64,000 nt of DNA from Kangiella geojedonensis (lineage in GTDB: Bacteria; Pseudomonadota; Gammaproteobacteria; Enterobacterales; Kangiellaceae): assembly GCF_000981765.1 (NCBI RefSeq), contig NZ_CP010975.1, positions 868,001 to 932,000 of the forward strand, in the 5' to 3' direction. How positions within the stretch are numbered: the stretch's first letter is position 1; the number at the start of each line of letters is the position of its first letter. Shown here piece after piece: positions 1 through 9,808 of this stretch. The translations under genes and the position numbers were made by a program. The notes under the pieces are model-generated. The model ran no database searches. It worked only from the letters and a program-made list of their open reading frames with translations, and had not been told where the DNA came from.

Positions 1-561
1 CCAGGTATGCGTGACCGTCTATCGAAAAGTATAGAAGTTAATGGTGAGAGAGCTTATGCCCAAGCTAACGGTATGGTTCCTTTGCCAGAGTCTCCTGCAC
101 TTGTCACGATTGGCAATGGCTTTATGAGAAGGGCAGACTTTGGGCCAGCAAATCAGCGAATTGGTGTTGCTTACGAGACTGTTTGGAGCTTTATGACAGA
201 CAGCTCTATGCAAGGCCCTCAGCCAGTGATTGTACCAAGCATCGATGTACCATCGGATCTGGACAACGCGATTCCAGCAGGTGAACCAGCGACATTATCT
301 ATCAAAGGTTTAGTAGACGGACTGGGCAGCGTGCCGTTGGCGTCAGTTCAAGTTGAATATGCGTATGGTACTCAGCAGAACCTTCGCTGGCCTGTGATTG
401 AGTGGCAGTCGGTTGAAGCAACTCAGTCGAATGGTGATTGGAGTGTTACTATTCCAAACGACTCAGAAGCTGGTCAATATGTTCACTTACGAGTGGTACT
501 GTCAGACCACAATGGTTCGACTGTTGATCAATCGATGGTTCGAGCTTACCTGTTGAAATAG
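1..561 (+). CDS. C-terminal part of an unrecognised, probably exported protein (5' end outside window)
   Basis: The frame is open from the first base, so the true start lies upstream; the ATG at 7 is probably internal. About 186 residues are visible. From about residue 85 there are alternating hydrophobic/polar stretches with repeated Val, Ser and Thr, like an Ig-type or FN3-type beta-sandwich at the end of a secreted enzyme. No catalytic motif falls in the visible part. It could be the tail of a large secreted hydrolase or peptidase, but I do not recognise the family. A strong terminator follows 25 bp downstream, so it ends its transcription unit. Confidence 0.6.
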   Translation, partial: PGMRDRLSKSIEVNGERAYAQANGMVPLPESPALVTIGNGFMRRADFGPANQRIGVAYETVWSFMTDSSMQGPQPVIVPSIDVPSDLDNAIPAGEPATLSIKGLVDGLGSVPLASVQVEYAYGTQQNLRWPVIEWQSVEATQSNGDWSVTIPNDSEAGQYVHLRVVLSDHNGSTVDQSMVRAYLLK

Positions 562-586
562 TAAGCTTGTTATGACATTGGTATTG

Positions 587-611
587 AAGGCGGCCTTAGG
601 GTCGCCTTTTT
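587..611 (+). terminator. Rho-independent terminator
   Basis: A 9-bp stem (AAGGCGGCC with GGTCGCCTT, one G-T wobble), a TTAG loop and a following T run. It lies 25 bp after the stop of the first gene and separates it from the sensor kinase. Confidence 0.85.
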
Positions 612-694
612 ACGTTGTGGGATAAATCATATTCCAAATTGATTTTATGTAGCAAATTCACTTATATTCAAAGTAAGCCGTTTTGTGAGAAGAC

Positions 695-3600
695 ATGATT
701 AATAGCACCCGCTTAACTACTTTAATAACTTTCGTTTTGGCACTTTTGTGTATGGGGGTGCTGAAGGCAGAGGTAACTTATCAACCATTGGGCCAAGGAC
801 GTGGTTTAGAGGCTGAGGTTGTTTCAAGCTTATTGGTCGATCAGCAAGGTTTTTTGTGGGTTGGTTCAAGAGAAGGTGTCTTTCGCTATGATGGTTATTC
901 CGCTACTCACTTCAACCCTGATATTCATGATCCAAATGCGATCAGCGATACCGATATACGAAATCTCTACGAGGACAAAGATGGCAATATTTGGGTATCC
1001 ACCAATACTGCTGGTTTAAATTACTACGATCCTAAAGCGAAACAATTCATAATCTATCGACACGAGGCAGAAAACGAGCAAACCATCAGTAATGACAGCG
1101 TTTATGATATTGTACAGATGGATGATGGTAGTTATTGGGTTGGTACTGATATTGGTTTAAACAAATTAGATATTAGCTCGGGAACTTTCGAGCGCCATTA
1201 CTTTAATAAAAACGATCCCAGCACAATCAGTAATGATTACATATACAATCTCTTGATTGATCGAGATGATAACTTATGGATAACTACAGTTGGTGGTGGA
1301 ATTAATGTTAAAGAAAAAGGTTCGAACACTTTTATTCGTCATAGCTTAAGTGACTTAACAGGTGACCCCTTTAATGACGAAGTATTCGCGATTAAGCAGG
1401 CTACTGATGGTGATTTTTGGTTGGGAACACGCCGAGGACTTATCAAATATAACCCACATAAGCGTGAAGCCAAATTAGTTGGTTTGAGAGAGGGAGAGCA
1501 GCATCCAGCTATCGTCTCATTAGAGGTAACTGGGCGAGGTGAATTATTGATTGGTACTATAAGCAGAGGCATCTTGCGTTATGATGCTGAGTTAAACCGT
1601 TACCAAGCCTTTAATACAAATCCTTTGGGAAGCAAAGGTCAGTTACCATCTTTACCGGTTTTAGCTATGGAGTACTATAAAGGAAAGTTGTTTGTTGGAA
1701 CTTGGGGCAGTGGCGTGTATGTGGCTCGTTTAGGTCAGCTTCCTTTTCGTGTTTTGGGAAGTGGTGATGACCCGCGGACAGGCTTGAGTAATCATAACGC
1801 AACGGCTCTTTATGCTGACAATAACCATCTGCTTGTAGGAACTTTCGGTGGCGGTGCACAAAAGCTCAATGTAGCAACAGGTTATATTGAAGAACAATTA
1901 GCGTCTAATGAGATATTCAGTGCTGAAGGTATATTGACTATAGTCAAACACAATGAATGGATATACGCCGGAGCTTCAACAGGACTTTGGCAGATAAAAG
2001 GTGGTGTCGGCAAATATTATCAGTATGGGATTGATGACGAGCATGGTATTGGCAAAGGTTACATTAATAGTTTGGTTGCCACTGACGAAGGTATTTGGAT
2101 AGGAACAGGGACGGATGGTCTGTATTGGAAAAAGCATACCCAAGAACAATTCAAGTCCTACAGTCATGAGGTTGATAAACCTAACTCTCTAAGTGGTTAC
2201 TACATTACAACCATACTTCAAACTGATGACAACACGCTTTGGGTTGGTACTCGATCGAGTGGTTTGAATCGGTGTCAAATTTCTCCTTGGAAGTGTGAGT
2301 ACTTTGGTCGTCATAACAAAGAACAGCATGGACTTTTGAGCGATAATATTACACACCTTTATCAAGATCACGATGGAGATATCTGGGTTGCGACAAATGG
2401 TGGTGGCGCTTATCAACTGATAGATAAAAATAAGGTCAGATTCAGGGCTTGGGGTGAGCGAAATGGCTTAACAACCAATGTTATTATGAGTATTCAGCAA
2501 GATACTAATGGACTTTATTGGCTGGCAAGTAGAGAGGGTATTAGCCAACTAAATACTGAAACGCAGCAAGTTCGGAACTTTAAAGCAGAGTCGGGTCTTT
2601 TAATCACACACTTCAACCGAACAACTGCTTCACAAAATGACCAATATTTATTCTTTGGGGGTATTGGAGGGGTGCTTGCCATCCCTAAAGGTACTCCTTT
2701 GGTACCAGCGCCAGCCCCTACAGTTAAAGTGACTCGCGTTGAAACCTTGGGGGGAGATACTGACGGAAATGCTCGTGGAGAGCTTTTGTCGAACATGGTC
2801 GAGCGGAAGGAAATTGATTATGGCGACGTGTTCTCCGTAGAGTTCACCGTATTGGATTACTCAGAAAAACCGCACAACTATAAATATCGAATGAATACTG
2901 AAGAAGACTGGATTGAACTTGGCGGGCGACGCGAAGTGACTTTCTATAATTTAGCACCGGGCAGTTATCAGCTTCAAGTCATGGGGCAGGATGTATTTGG
3001 TGTATGGGGGGAAACTGAGCCGCTTGAGCTAGAAGTTGTACCGCCTTTTTGGATGCAAACTTGGTTTAAATTATTGGTGTTAGCTTTTGTGGCGACATTT
3101 ATTATTGGTATGCATCGCATAAGACTGAACAAATTAAGGGCTCGAAATCGTGAGTTGTTGGCGTTACAGGTGCAGAAGGAGCAGGCATTACAGGATATAC
3201 GTGAAAAAGAAAAAGAGTTAAAAATTGCTTTTAAAGGTTTAAGGAATTTGACTAACCGTATCGAAACTGCGAAAGAAGAAGAGCGACAGCATATTTCTCG
3301 TGAGCTACATGATGAGTTAGGGCAGACCTTAACCGCGACTAAAATCAATTTACAGGTTATCGGTACTTTGCAAGAGCCGCAAGCTATCAAAGAGCGACTT
3401 GAACAAAGTATTTCTGTAGTTGATGGCATGATCGAGCAAGTAAGAAATGTATCATTATCTTTAAGACCGCCTTTGCTCGATGAAGCGGGCTTAGTACCTG
3501 CATTAGAGTATTATTTAGACGTTATCCAAGAGCGCACAGGACTAGATATTCAGCTCGAAGCCGATCAAGATGTATCTGGCAACTCGCATGATGTTCGTGT

Positions 3601-3883
3601 CGTTATCTTTAGGATTATTCAAGAGGCGATAAGTAATGTCTTACGTCACGCAAATGCTACAGTGTTGCATATTAAATTATCGGTGGACGGTGAGCAGGTT
3701 TGTGTTCATATTGAAGATGATGGCGACGGATATGACATTGAAGCAGTGAATGAGCGTATCAAGCATGGTGAGCACTTAGGCTTGCTCGGGATGTTGGAGC
3801 GAGTAAAGAACGTCAATGGGCACATTGAACTTGAATCTGAGCCAGGGAAGGGGAGTACCATTAAAGCGAGAATTCCACGGTGA
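695..3883 (+). CDS. Reg_prop/Y_Y_Y sensor histidine kinase (HisKA_3 type)
   Basis: Membrane-bound sensor kinase of 1062 aa. A signal peptide or first membrane segment (about residues 5-25) is followed by many two-component-regulator propeller repeats (GxLWVGTxxGL-type, about 30-690), predicted to form periplasmic beta-propellers. A Y_Y_Y domain (about 720-780) and one transmembrane segment (about 787-807) come next, then a coiled coil. The cytoplasmic kinase core has an H-box with SRELHDELGQ, phospho-acceptor His872, an N-box EAISNVLRHA and a G-box EDDGDGYD. This is the architecture of HisKA_3 kinases that pair with NarL-type regulators. The partner follows with a 4-bp GTGA overlap, so the two are translationally coupled. 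The ligand is unknown. Confidence 0.93.
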   Translation: MINSTRLTTLITFVLALLCMGVLKAEVTYQPLGQGRGLEAEVVSSLLVDQQGFLWVGSREGVFRYDGYSATHFNPDIHDPNAISDTDIRNLYEDKDGNIWVSTNTAGLNYYDPKAKQFIIYRHEAENEQTISNDSVYDIVQMDDGSYWVGTDIGLNKLDISSGTFERHYFNKNDPSTISNDYIYNLLIDRDDNLWITTVGGGINVKEKGSNTFIRHSLSDLTGDPFNDEVFAIKQATDGDFWLGTRRGLIKYNPHKREAKLVGLREGEQHPAIVSLEVTGRGELLIGTISRGILRYDAELNRYQAFNTNPLGSKGQLPSLPVLAMEYYKGKLFVGTWGSGVYVARLGQLPFRVLGSGDDPRTGLSNHNATALYADNNHLLVGTFGGGAQKLNVATGYIEEQLASNEIFSAEGILTIVKHNEWIYAGASTGLWQIKGGVGKYYQYGIDDEHGIGKGYINSLVATDEGIWIGTGTDGLYWKKHTQEQFKSYSHEVDKPNSLSGYYITTILQTDDNTLWVGTRSSGLNRCQISPWKCEYFGRHNKEQHGLLSDNITHLYQDHDGDIWVATNGGGAYQLIDKNKVRFRAWGERNGLTTNVIMSIQQDTNGLYWLASREGISQLNTETQQVRNFKAESGLLITHFNRTTASQNDQYLFFGGIGGVLAIPKGTPLVPAPAPTVKVTRVETLGGDTDGNARGELLSNMVERKEIDYGDVFSVEFTVLDYSEKPHNYKYRMNTEEDWIELGGRREVTFYNLAPGSYQLQVMGQDVFGVWGETEPLELEVVPPFWMQTWFKLLVLAFVATFIIGMHRIRLNKLRARNRELLALQVQKEQALQDIREKEKELKIAFKGLRNLTNRIETAKEEERQHISRELHDELGQTLTATKINLQVIGTLQEPQAIKERLEQSISVVDGMIEQVRNVSLSLRPPLLDEAGLVPALEYYLDVIQERTGLDIQLEADQDVSGNSHDVRVVIFRIIQEAISNVLRHANATVLHIKLSVDGEQVCVHIEDDGDGYDIEAVNERIKHGEHLGLLGMLERVKNVNGHIELESEPGKGSTIKARIPR

Positions 3884-4536
3884 AACAGATAGAAAAATTA
3901 ATATTGGCAGACGATCATACGTTAGTGAGAGAAGGTATTAAAACCTTAGTTCAAGCAATGCCCGAAGTTGGTCAGATTTTTGAAACGGGTGATGGCCTGG
4001 AGGTGGTTACCTTAACAAGACAGATATCACCAACTTTAATTGTGCTAGACATTACACTACCTAGTTTAAACGGTCTTGAAGTGGTGGAGCGTGTCAAACA
4101 GCAGAATAGTGACGTTAAAATTTTAATGTTGTCGATGCATGCTGGACCTGAGTATGTGGCGCGAGCTTGGAAAGCAGGAGCTGATGGATACTTAATTAAA
4201 GATTCAGCATTTGAAGAGCTAGCAACCGCCATTAAAACTGTGATGAATAATGTCCGTTATTTGAGTCAAGGCATTGACGAAGAGGTTGTGCAGCGATTTA
4301 TAAAGGAAAAAGATGGACTACACCATGAAATCGATATTCTAACACCACGTCAGCGACAAATTTTACAGTTAATCGCAGAGGGAGTTAGCACAAAAGATAT
4401 TGCGGACAAACTTTGCGTCAGTGTAAAGACGGTTGAAAGTCATCGTGCTCAACTTATGGATAGGCTGGGCATTCATGATGTGCCAGGATTGGTTCGCTTT
4501 GCCATTCGAGTAGGCTTGATACAGAACGATAGTTAG
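3880..4536 (+). CDS. NarL/FixJ-family response regulator
   Basis: DNA-binding regulator of 218 aa, cognate to the kinase just upstream. The receiver domain (about 5-120) has the acidic pair D11-D12, phospho-acceptor Asp57 in IVLDITLP, a Ser in the LMLSMH strand and Lys in the YLIKDS strand. The C-terminal LuxR-type helix-turn-helix (about 150-210) carries TPRQRQILQLIAEG and KTVESHRAQLMDRL. It starts with GTG at 3880, overlapping the kinase stop by 4 bp. No adjacent gene is an obvious target; the nearest downstream gene, at 4648, encodes an uncharacterised exported protein. Confidence 0.93.
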   Translation: MKQIEKLILADDHTLVREGIKTLVQAMPEVGQIFETGDGLEVVTLTRQISPTLIVLDITLPSLNGLEVVERVKQQNSDVKILMLSMHAGPEYVARAWKAGADGYLIKDSAFEELATAIKTVMNNVRYLSQGIDEEVVQRFIKEKDGLHHEIDILTPRQRQILQLIAEGVSTKDIADKLCVSVKTVESHRAQLMDRLGIHDVPGLVRFAIRVGLIQNDS

Positions 4537-4647
4537 TTTTTTACACCTCTCAACTTACTCTGTATAAAATCAGGGATTCCCCGATACTTTACTGCAATCT
4601 GTCAGCCTATAATCAATTAAGCATAGAGAAGCAATTGAAGGTGGCTA

Positions 4648-5307
4648 ATGGGAAGCGCGAATAACAATACGAAAGAGTATGCGTTGGTTGGTATTGCTAC
4701 TAGGGGCCTGAAAGTTATTGTGATGACAATACTATTGTCATCACTGAGTACGAATGCTAATCAACTTAGGAAGCATAATTTAAGGCAACTTATTGAGCAG
4801 TCTCACATCATTATTTATGGAACCGTTAAGTCGGTAACAGATGGCGTCACAACAAAAGGTATTCCGTTTACGGAAGTTGTTTTTGATATTAAAAGAAGTG
4901 CGAAAAATCGTGTCCGTTCATCCACAGAATACATTTATCGGCAATTCGGCTTCACAGGATTGAAAACTCAAACTCCAAGCACAACTTTGATGACTATAGC
5001 TGAAGGAGTGCCCCGCTGGAATAAAGGAGAAGTTGTCGTGGCTTTTTTGTACAAAGCAAATGCCAAAACAGGTCTCCAAGCCACGGTTGGTTTGGAGCAG
5101 GGCAAGTTGAGTGTATATGAAGGAAAGCTTATTGGTCGTGATGACTCCGATTCCTTATTCAGCCAAGTGAATATTGATAGGTCGCTTTTAACGCCTCAAG
5201 AATTCAAGATGATCCATTCTGACAAGGCTATTGAGGTCGATGATTTTATGGGGCTTATTGAACGGGCTGTCACTGAGCAGTGGATTGAGAGTGGCGGTAT
5301 GCATTAA
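4648..5307 (+). CDS. Hypothetical exported protein
   Basis: 219 aa with no recognised catalytic motif. A hydrophobic stretch at about residues 21-36 looks like a signal peptide core ending near SLSTNANQ. The mature part contains LIEQSHIIIYGTVKSV and EVVFDIKRSAK, a pattern resembling secreted proteins with a small beta-barrel-like (OB-type) fold; this is a weak resemblance only. ATG at 4648 has an upstream GAAGG. ATG at 4723 would start directly at the hydrophobic core and is an alternative. It sits alone between the two-component pair and a convergent membrane gene, and might be controlled by that pair (inference). Confidence 0.7.
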   Translation: MGSANNNTKEYALVGIATRGLKVIVMTILLSSLSTNANQLRKHNLRQLIEQSHIIIYGTVKSVTDGVTTKGIPFTEVVFDIKRSAKNRVRSSTEYIYRQFGFTGLKTQTPSTTLMTIAEGVPRWNKGEVVVAFLYKANAKTGLQATVGLEQGKLSVYEGKLIGRDDSDSLFSQVNIDRSLLTPQEFKMIHSDKAIEVDDFMGLIERAVTEQWIESGGMH

Positions 5308-5324
5308 GAGTAAAATTGTAACAG

Positions 5325-5615
5325 CTAAGTCCCTGCAAATAGTGTGCTAAAAATACCGACCGCAAGTTCTGCCCAGATAAGTAAGAAGGCAAGGATCAAG
5401 AATAAGGTAACAAGGTTACGCTTAGTCGAAGAGCTGAGTTTACGTATCCCCAGCTCGTAGATAAGCCCGACGATAGCAAGTAACCCTGCAAACACTACGA
5501 AGTCGTTGAGTGACCAACTCACTTCTTGGGTAAACTGCATAGCAATGAGGGGAATGGATAAAATTATACCGATGCCACCCAGCCAAAAAATGCCTCTTTT
5601 AGTGTTTATGTTCAT
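5325..5615 (-). CDS. Small inner-membrane protein of unknown function
   Basis: 96 aa with three predicted transmembrane helices: about residues 9-27, 38-55 and 68-90. A short basic KLSSSTKRN loop lies before the last helix. No family is recognised. It lies 22 bp downstream of metH on the same strand, so it is probably co-transcribed with or reads through from metH. It converges with the hypothetical gene ending at 5307. Confidence 0.65.
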   Translation of the reverse strand: MNINTKRGIFWLGGIGIILSIPLIAMQFTQEVSWSLNDFVVFAGLLAIVGLIYELGIRKLSSSTKRNLVTLFLILAFLLIWAELAVGIFSTLFAGT

Positions 5616-5637
5616 AGTTCAAGGTCAACTCAGTTAA

Positions 5638-8600
5638 TTAAGGATCGTAGTTTAAGGTTGGTGCCAGCCACTGCTCCGCTTTCTCAAGGCTCCAACCTTT
5701 ACGTTGAGCATAATCCTCAACCTGATCTTTTTCAATTTTTCCTGTGCCAAAGTATTTAGATTGTGGGTGTGCGAAATACCAGCCTGATACTGCGGCAGTA
5801 GGGTACATGGCGAAGTGCTCGGTGATATTTAAGCCAATGGTTTCATCGGGTTTTAGCATTTCCCACAGGGTTCCTTTTTCGGTGTGATCAGGGCATGCTG
5901 GGTAGCCTGGAGCAGGGCGTATACCTTGGTATTCTTCAGAAATTAGTTGCTCGTTACCTAGCTTTTCATCTTTGGCATAACCCCAGTACTCTTTTCTGAC
6001 AAGCTCATGCATTTTCTCGGCAAATGCTTCTGCTAAACGATCCGCGAGCGACTTTATTAAAATAGAATTGTAGTCGTCATGGTTCTTTTCAAATCTCTCA
6101 ACATGCTCATCAATGCCAATACCTGCGGTGACAGCGAACCCACCAATGTAATCGTTAAGCTGCGTTTCTTTCGGTGCGATAAAGTCCGATAGGCAGTGAT
6201 TAAATTTGCCTTTGCGAGTTTGCTTTTGTTGGCGTAGGTGATGCAAGTTATAAGCTGTTTTATCACGCTGTTCATCACTATAAACTTCAATGTCATCACC
6301 AACTGAATTAGCGGGAAAGAAACCAATAACACCACGTGCGGTAAGCCACTTCTCGTCGATGATAGTTTTTAGCATGGCTTGCGCATCGTGATACAGTTTG
6401 GTGGCGGTTTCCCCAACGACTTCATCCTCTAGAATTTTTGGAAACTTGCCTGCAAGCTGCCATGAACGGAAAAAGGGAGTCCAGTCGATTCGTTCAAGTA
6501 AATTTTCGAGAGGGTAGTCGTCAAATACTTTAGTACCCAAAAAGGATGGCTTCACGATGTCTTCAGCTTTCCAGTCGATATCTGGTGCAAACTCTCTAGC
6601 TTCTTGTAATGAAGTTAGCGTTTTCTTTTTCATGCGCTGTTCACGTTGTACCCGTAACTTCTCGTACTCGTCTTTGTTTTCCTGAACAAAAGCAGCTTTG
6701 TCATCACCCAGTAATTTACTGGCAACACCAACTACCCGCGAAGCGTCGGCAACATATAACGTTGCATGATCATACTGGGGTTCGATTTTGACAGCCGTGT
6801 GTATTTTTGAGGTGGTGGCGCCACCAATTAGCAGTGGCAAGTCCATGCCTCGGCGCTGCATTTCTTTTGCGACGTTAACCATTTCTTCCAGTGATGGTGT
6901 GATCAGGCCGGACAAACCAATAATGTCACAGTTCTCGTTCACTGCCGTTTCGAGGATTTTGTCGGTTGGTACCATGACGCCTAAATCAATCACTTCGTAG
7001 CCGTTACATTGAAGTACTACCCCTACAATGTTTTTACCAATATCGTGTACGTCACCTTTTACGGTGGCCATGAGGATTTTGCCTTTAGGCTTGTCAGCAA
7101 GGTTTAGCCGTTTCTTTTCTTCTTCCATGAAAGGGAAGAGGTAAGCCACAGCTTTTTTCATCACACGCGCCGACTTAACCACTTGCGGCAAGAACATTTG
7201 GCCTGAGCCAAATAAATCCCCTACCACGTTCATACCGTCCATCAAGGGCCCTTCAATGACATGAAGCGGACGCTCAAATCCCTGCCGAGACTCTTCGACA
7301 TCTTCATCAATAAATTCAGTGATGCCTTTGACCAAGGAGTGCTGTAAGCGTTTATTGACTTCCCAAGTCCGCCACTCTAAATCTTGCTTATTCTTTTCTT
7401 GCGTACCATCTTGCCGATACTCTTCAGCTAATTCGAGTAAGATATCGGTGGCGTCGTCTTTACGATTAAGCACCACATCTTCAACCGCTTCTCTCAGCTT
7501 TTCTGGTATTTCGCTATAAACCTCAAGCTGGCCAGCGTTAACGATGCCCATATCCATGCCAGCTTGAATTGCATGATAGAGAAAGACCGCATGAATCGCT
7601 TCACGAACTTTGTCGTTGCCTCGGAAGGAGAAGGATACGTTTGAGACACCGCCAGAAATCATGGCGTGTGGTAAATTCTTTTTGATCCATTCGGTGGCTT
7701 CGATGAAGTCCACTGCATAGTTGTTGTGTTCGTCGATCCCTGTAGCGATAGCAAAGATATTGGGGTCGAAAATAATGTCACAGGGATCAAATCCAACTTG
7801 CTCGGTTAAGATTTTATAGGCACGGGCACAGATTTCGGTCTTGCGCTTGAAGGTATCGGCTTGGCCTTGTTCATCGAAAGCCATCACGATCACCGCAGCG
7901 CCGTAGCGTTGGATCAATTTGGCCTGTTCAAGAAATACTTCCTCGCCTTCTTTAAGCGAAATCGAATTGACCACACCTTTGCCCTGAATGCATTTTAAAC
8001 CAGCTTCAATCACTTCCCACTTCGACGAGTCGAGCATGACGGGAACGCGGCTGATATCGGGTTCCGAAGCTATCAGGTTCAAAAAACGCTGCATTGCTGC
8101 AGTAGAATCCAACATGGCCTCATCCATGTTGATATCGATGATTTGAGCGCCATTTTCTACTTGCTGTAAGGCAACTTCGAGCGCGGTTTCATAATCGTCT
8201 TCTTTGATCAGTCGCAGAAAACGTTTTGACCCAGTCACGTTGGTTCGTTCGCCGACATTAAGAAATAGACTGTCTTGATCAATGGTTAAAGGCTCTAAGC
8301 CTGACAAGCGACACTTTTGGTCTTTATTGATGCTGAGCCTTGGCGTCTTATTTTTTACCAACTGGCTAAAATATGCGATATGTTCTGGCGTGGTACCACA
8401 ACAACCACCGATGATGTTAATCATGCCATCATCGACCCATTGCATCATTTCTTCTGCCATGTCCTGTGGGGTTTCATCATAACCGCCGAACTCATTAGGC
8501 AGGCCTGCATTTGGGTGCGCAGAAATATTAAACTCACTGATACGGTTGAGTTCGGTGACATAAGTACGCAAGTCTTTTGGCCCTAAAGCACAGTTTAAAC

Positions 8601-9330
8601 CTATGGAAATAGGGTTGGCGTGACGCACTGAGTTATAGAAGGCTTCGGTTGTTTGGCCGGTTAGCGTTCGTCCAGAAGCGTCTGTAATAGTGCCGGAGAT
8701 CATGATAGGTAATTCAACATCATGATCATCAAAGTATTTTTTCACGCCATAAATGGCTGCTTTGGCATTTAAAGTATCGAAAATGGTTTCGATCAGCAGC
8801 AAATCTGCTCCGCCCCGATATAGCGCATCGGTTGATTCATAATAGGCATCGGCCAGTTGATCAAAGCTGACGTTTCGAAATGCTGGGTCATTGACGTCAG
8901 GCGATATGCTACAGGTTCGATTGGTTGGCCCTAACACGCCAGCCACAAATCGTGGTTTCTCAGCAGTCGAGTATTCGTCGGCAATTTCCTTGGCTAAGCG
9001 AGCTGACTCGTAATTAATTTCAGCGGACAAGTCCTCCATATCGTAATCAGCCATGGCGATACGGGTGGCATTAAAGGTATTGGTTTCAATAATGTCTGAG
9101 CCTGCTTTAAGGTACTCTTCGTGAATATCTTTAATGATTTTAGGTTGCGATAGGCTGAGCAAATCATTATTACCCTTGACGTCGCAGTGCCAGTCTTTAA
9201 AGCGTTCGCTTCGATAATCTTCTTCTTCCAGCTTATATTGCTGGATCATGGTGCCCATGGCGCCATCTAACACAAGGATGCGCTCTTTGAGTAACTCTCT
9301 AATACTGAGATTATTGTTAGCTGATGTCAT
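5638..9330 (-). CDS. metH: Cobalamin-dependent methionine synthase
   Basis: Transfers a methyl group from 5-methyltetrahydrofolate to homocysteine via methylcobalamin. All four modules are present. The homocysteine-binding domain starts with [15 protein letters not shown] and has Zn-ligand cysteines in GLNCALG (about 250) and GGCCGT (about 315). A pterin-binding domain follows (about 355-620). The cobalamin domain has the [10 protein letters not shown] motif whose His is the lower-axial ligand. The C-terminal AdoMet-dependent reactivation domain has [14 protein letters not shown]. Length (about 1230 aa) matches full-length MetH. ATG at 9330 is chosen; an in-frame GTG at 9342 would add four residues, and neither has a convincing ribosome-binding site. 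Confidence 0.98.
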   Translation of the reverse strand: MTSANNNLSIRELLKERILVLDGAMGTMIQQYKLEEEDYRSERFKDWHCDVKGNNDLLSLSQPKIIKDIHEEYLKAGSDIIETNTFNATRIAMADYDMEDLSAEINYESARLAKEIADEYSTAEKPRFVAGVLGPTNRTCSISPDVNDPAFRNVSFDQLADAYYESTDALYRGGADLLLIETIFDTLNAKAAIYGVKKYFDDHDVELPIMISGTITDASGRTLTGQTTEAFYNSVRHANPISIGLNCALGPKDLRTYVTELNRISEFNISAHPNAGLPNEFGGYDETPQDMAEEMMQWVDDGMINIIGGCCGTTPEHIAYFSQLVKNKTPRLSINKDQKCRLSGLEPLTIDQDSLFLNVGERTNVTGSKRFLRLIKEDDYETALEVALQQVENGAQIIDINMDEAMLDSTAAMQRFLNLIASEPDISRVPVMLDSSKWEVIEAGLKCIQGKGVVNSISLKEGEEVFLEQAKLIQRYGAAVIVMAFDEQGQADTFKRKTEICARAYKILTEQVGFDPCDIIFDPNIFAIATGIDEHNNYAVDFIEATEWIKKNLPHAMISGGVSNVSFSFRGNDKVREAIHAVFLYHAIQAGMDMGIVNAGQLEVYSEIPEKLREAVEDVVLNRKDDATDILLELAEEYRQDGTQEKNKQDLEWRTWEVNKRLQHSLVKGITEFIDEDVEESRQGFERPLHVIEGPLMDGMNVVGDLFGSGQMFLPQVVKSARVMKKAVAYLFPFMEEEKKRLNLADKPKGKILMATVKGDVHDIGKNIVGVVLQCNGYEVIDLGVMVPTDKILETAVNENCDIIGLSGLITPSLEEMVNVAKEMQRRGMDLPLLIGGATTSKIHTAVKIEPQYDHATLYVADASRVVGVASKLLGDDKAAFVQENKDEYEKLRVQREQRMKKKTLTSLQEAREFAPDIDWKAEDIVKPSFLGTKVFDDYPLENLLERIDWTPFFRSWQLAGKFPKILEDEVVGETATKLYHDAQAMLKTIIDEKWLTARGVIGFFPANSVGDDIEVYSDEQRDKTAYNLHHLRQQKQTRKGKFNHCLSDFIAPKETQLNDYIGGFAVTAGIGIDEHVERFEKNHDDYNSILIKSLADRLAEAFAEKMHELVRKEYWGYAKDEKLGNEQLISEEYQGIRPAPGYPACPDHTEKGTLWEMLKPDETIGLNITEHFAMYPTAAVSGWYFAHPQSKYFGTGKIEKDQVEDYAQRKGWSLEKAEQWLAPTLNYDP

Positions 9331-9408
9331 TGTTTCTGCCACATTATTTGATGATGTCTAGCGTCTAGCTTTCTAACTGGCCTGAGAAAACCCGGTTGCC
9401 GAGGAAAA

Positions 9409-9414
9409 AGTATA
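9409..9414 (-). promoter_or_regulatory. Candidate -10 element of the metH promoter
   Basis: On the minus strand this reads TATACT, about 70 bp upstream of the metH start. The matching -35 position would fall close to the AGACGTCT box at 9433-9440, which fits repression by occlusion. The -35 hexamer is poor, so the assignment is tentative. Confidence 0.3.
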
Positions 9415-9424
9415 ATTGCACAAA

Positions 9425-9440
9425 AGAAGTATAGACGTCT
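9425..9440. promoter_or_regulatory. Candidate MetJ operator (two tandem met boxes)
   Basis: AGACGTCT at 9433-9440 is identical to the consensus met box. The adjoining octamer at 9425-9432, AGAAGTAT, matches 6 of 8 positions. MetJ binds two or more contiguous met boxes, so the arrangement is as expected. It lies about 95 bp upstream of metH, in the divergent region shared with the btuB leader. Regulation of metH by MetJ with S-adenosylmethionine is inferred from this site alone. Confidence 0.5.
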
Positions 9441-9564
9441 AAATAGCTTGTGGCTATAATACCACCGAGTTGAAGAAGGGTGAACCGTTTTATGGCTATT
9501 TACCCAGTAAATAAGTTCATGCTTCTTTAAAACTACAATCATTCGATATAACTACTGACTAATA

Positions 9565-9725
9565 AGGTTCCTTGCGATTAATCGGGAAACCAGTGAGATT
9601 CTGGTACTGCCCCCGCAACGGTAATAAAGAGCGTTACTCCATGGCCACTGAGTAGATACTTGGGAAGGCGGAGTGACTTAGCATGGTATTTTGCTAGAGC
9701 TTTTGAGTCCGGAGACCGGCCCTAT
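9565..9725 (+). promoter_or_regulatory. Cobalamin (AdoCbl) riboswitch
   Basis: The leader of btuB contains the conserved cobalamin riboswitch core in order: an AAGGTTCC start, GGGAA, a central CTGCCCCCGCAACGG block, GCCACTG, TGGGAAGGCGGAGTGA, and the B12-box-like GAGTCCGGAGACCGGCC. This class normally switches off B12 uptake genes when cobalamin is plentiful. A further inverted repeat (TTGAGCA 9732-9738 with TGCTCAA 9753-9759) follows and may be part of the expression platform. The downstream genes btuB, adenosyltransferase and an ECF-S-like protein are consistent with this regulator. Confidence 0.93.
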
Positions 9726-9786
9726 TAGACGTTGAGCAGATCGGTGGGCTCTTGCTCAATATGAAGTGGTTATTAATTTAATGCCC

Positions 9787-9807
9787 GCTAGAATTAAGAG
9801 ATCTAGC
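9787..9807 (+). promoter_or_regulatory. Hairpin around the btuB ribosome-binding site
   Basis: GCTAGA (9787-9792) is complementary to TCTAGC (9802-9807), with the loop ATTAAGAGA carrying the Shine-Dalgarno-like AAGAGA just upstream of the ATG at 9809. A second copy of GCTAGA lies inside the riboswitch (9693-9698) and could pair with the same TCTAGC. That would give two exclusive structures. The role in translational control is inferred. Confidence 0.35.
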
Positions 9808-9808
9808 A

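Noticed and set aside
9327-9542. 71-aa minus-strand frame upstream of metH
   Set aside because: It overlaps the metH start and promoter/operator region and has no family-like composition.
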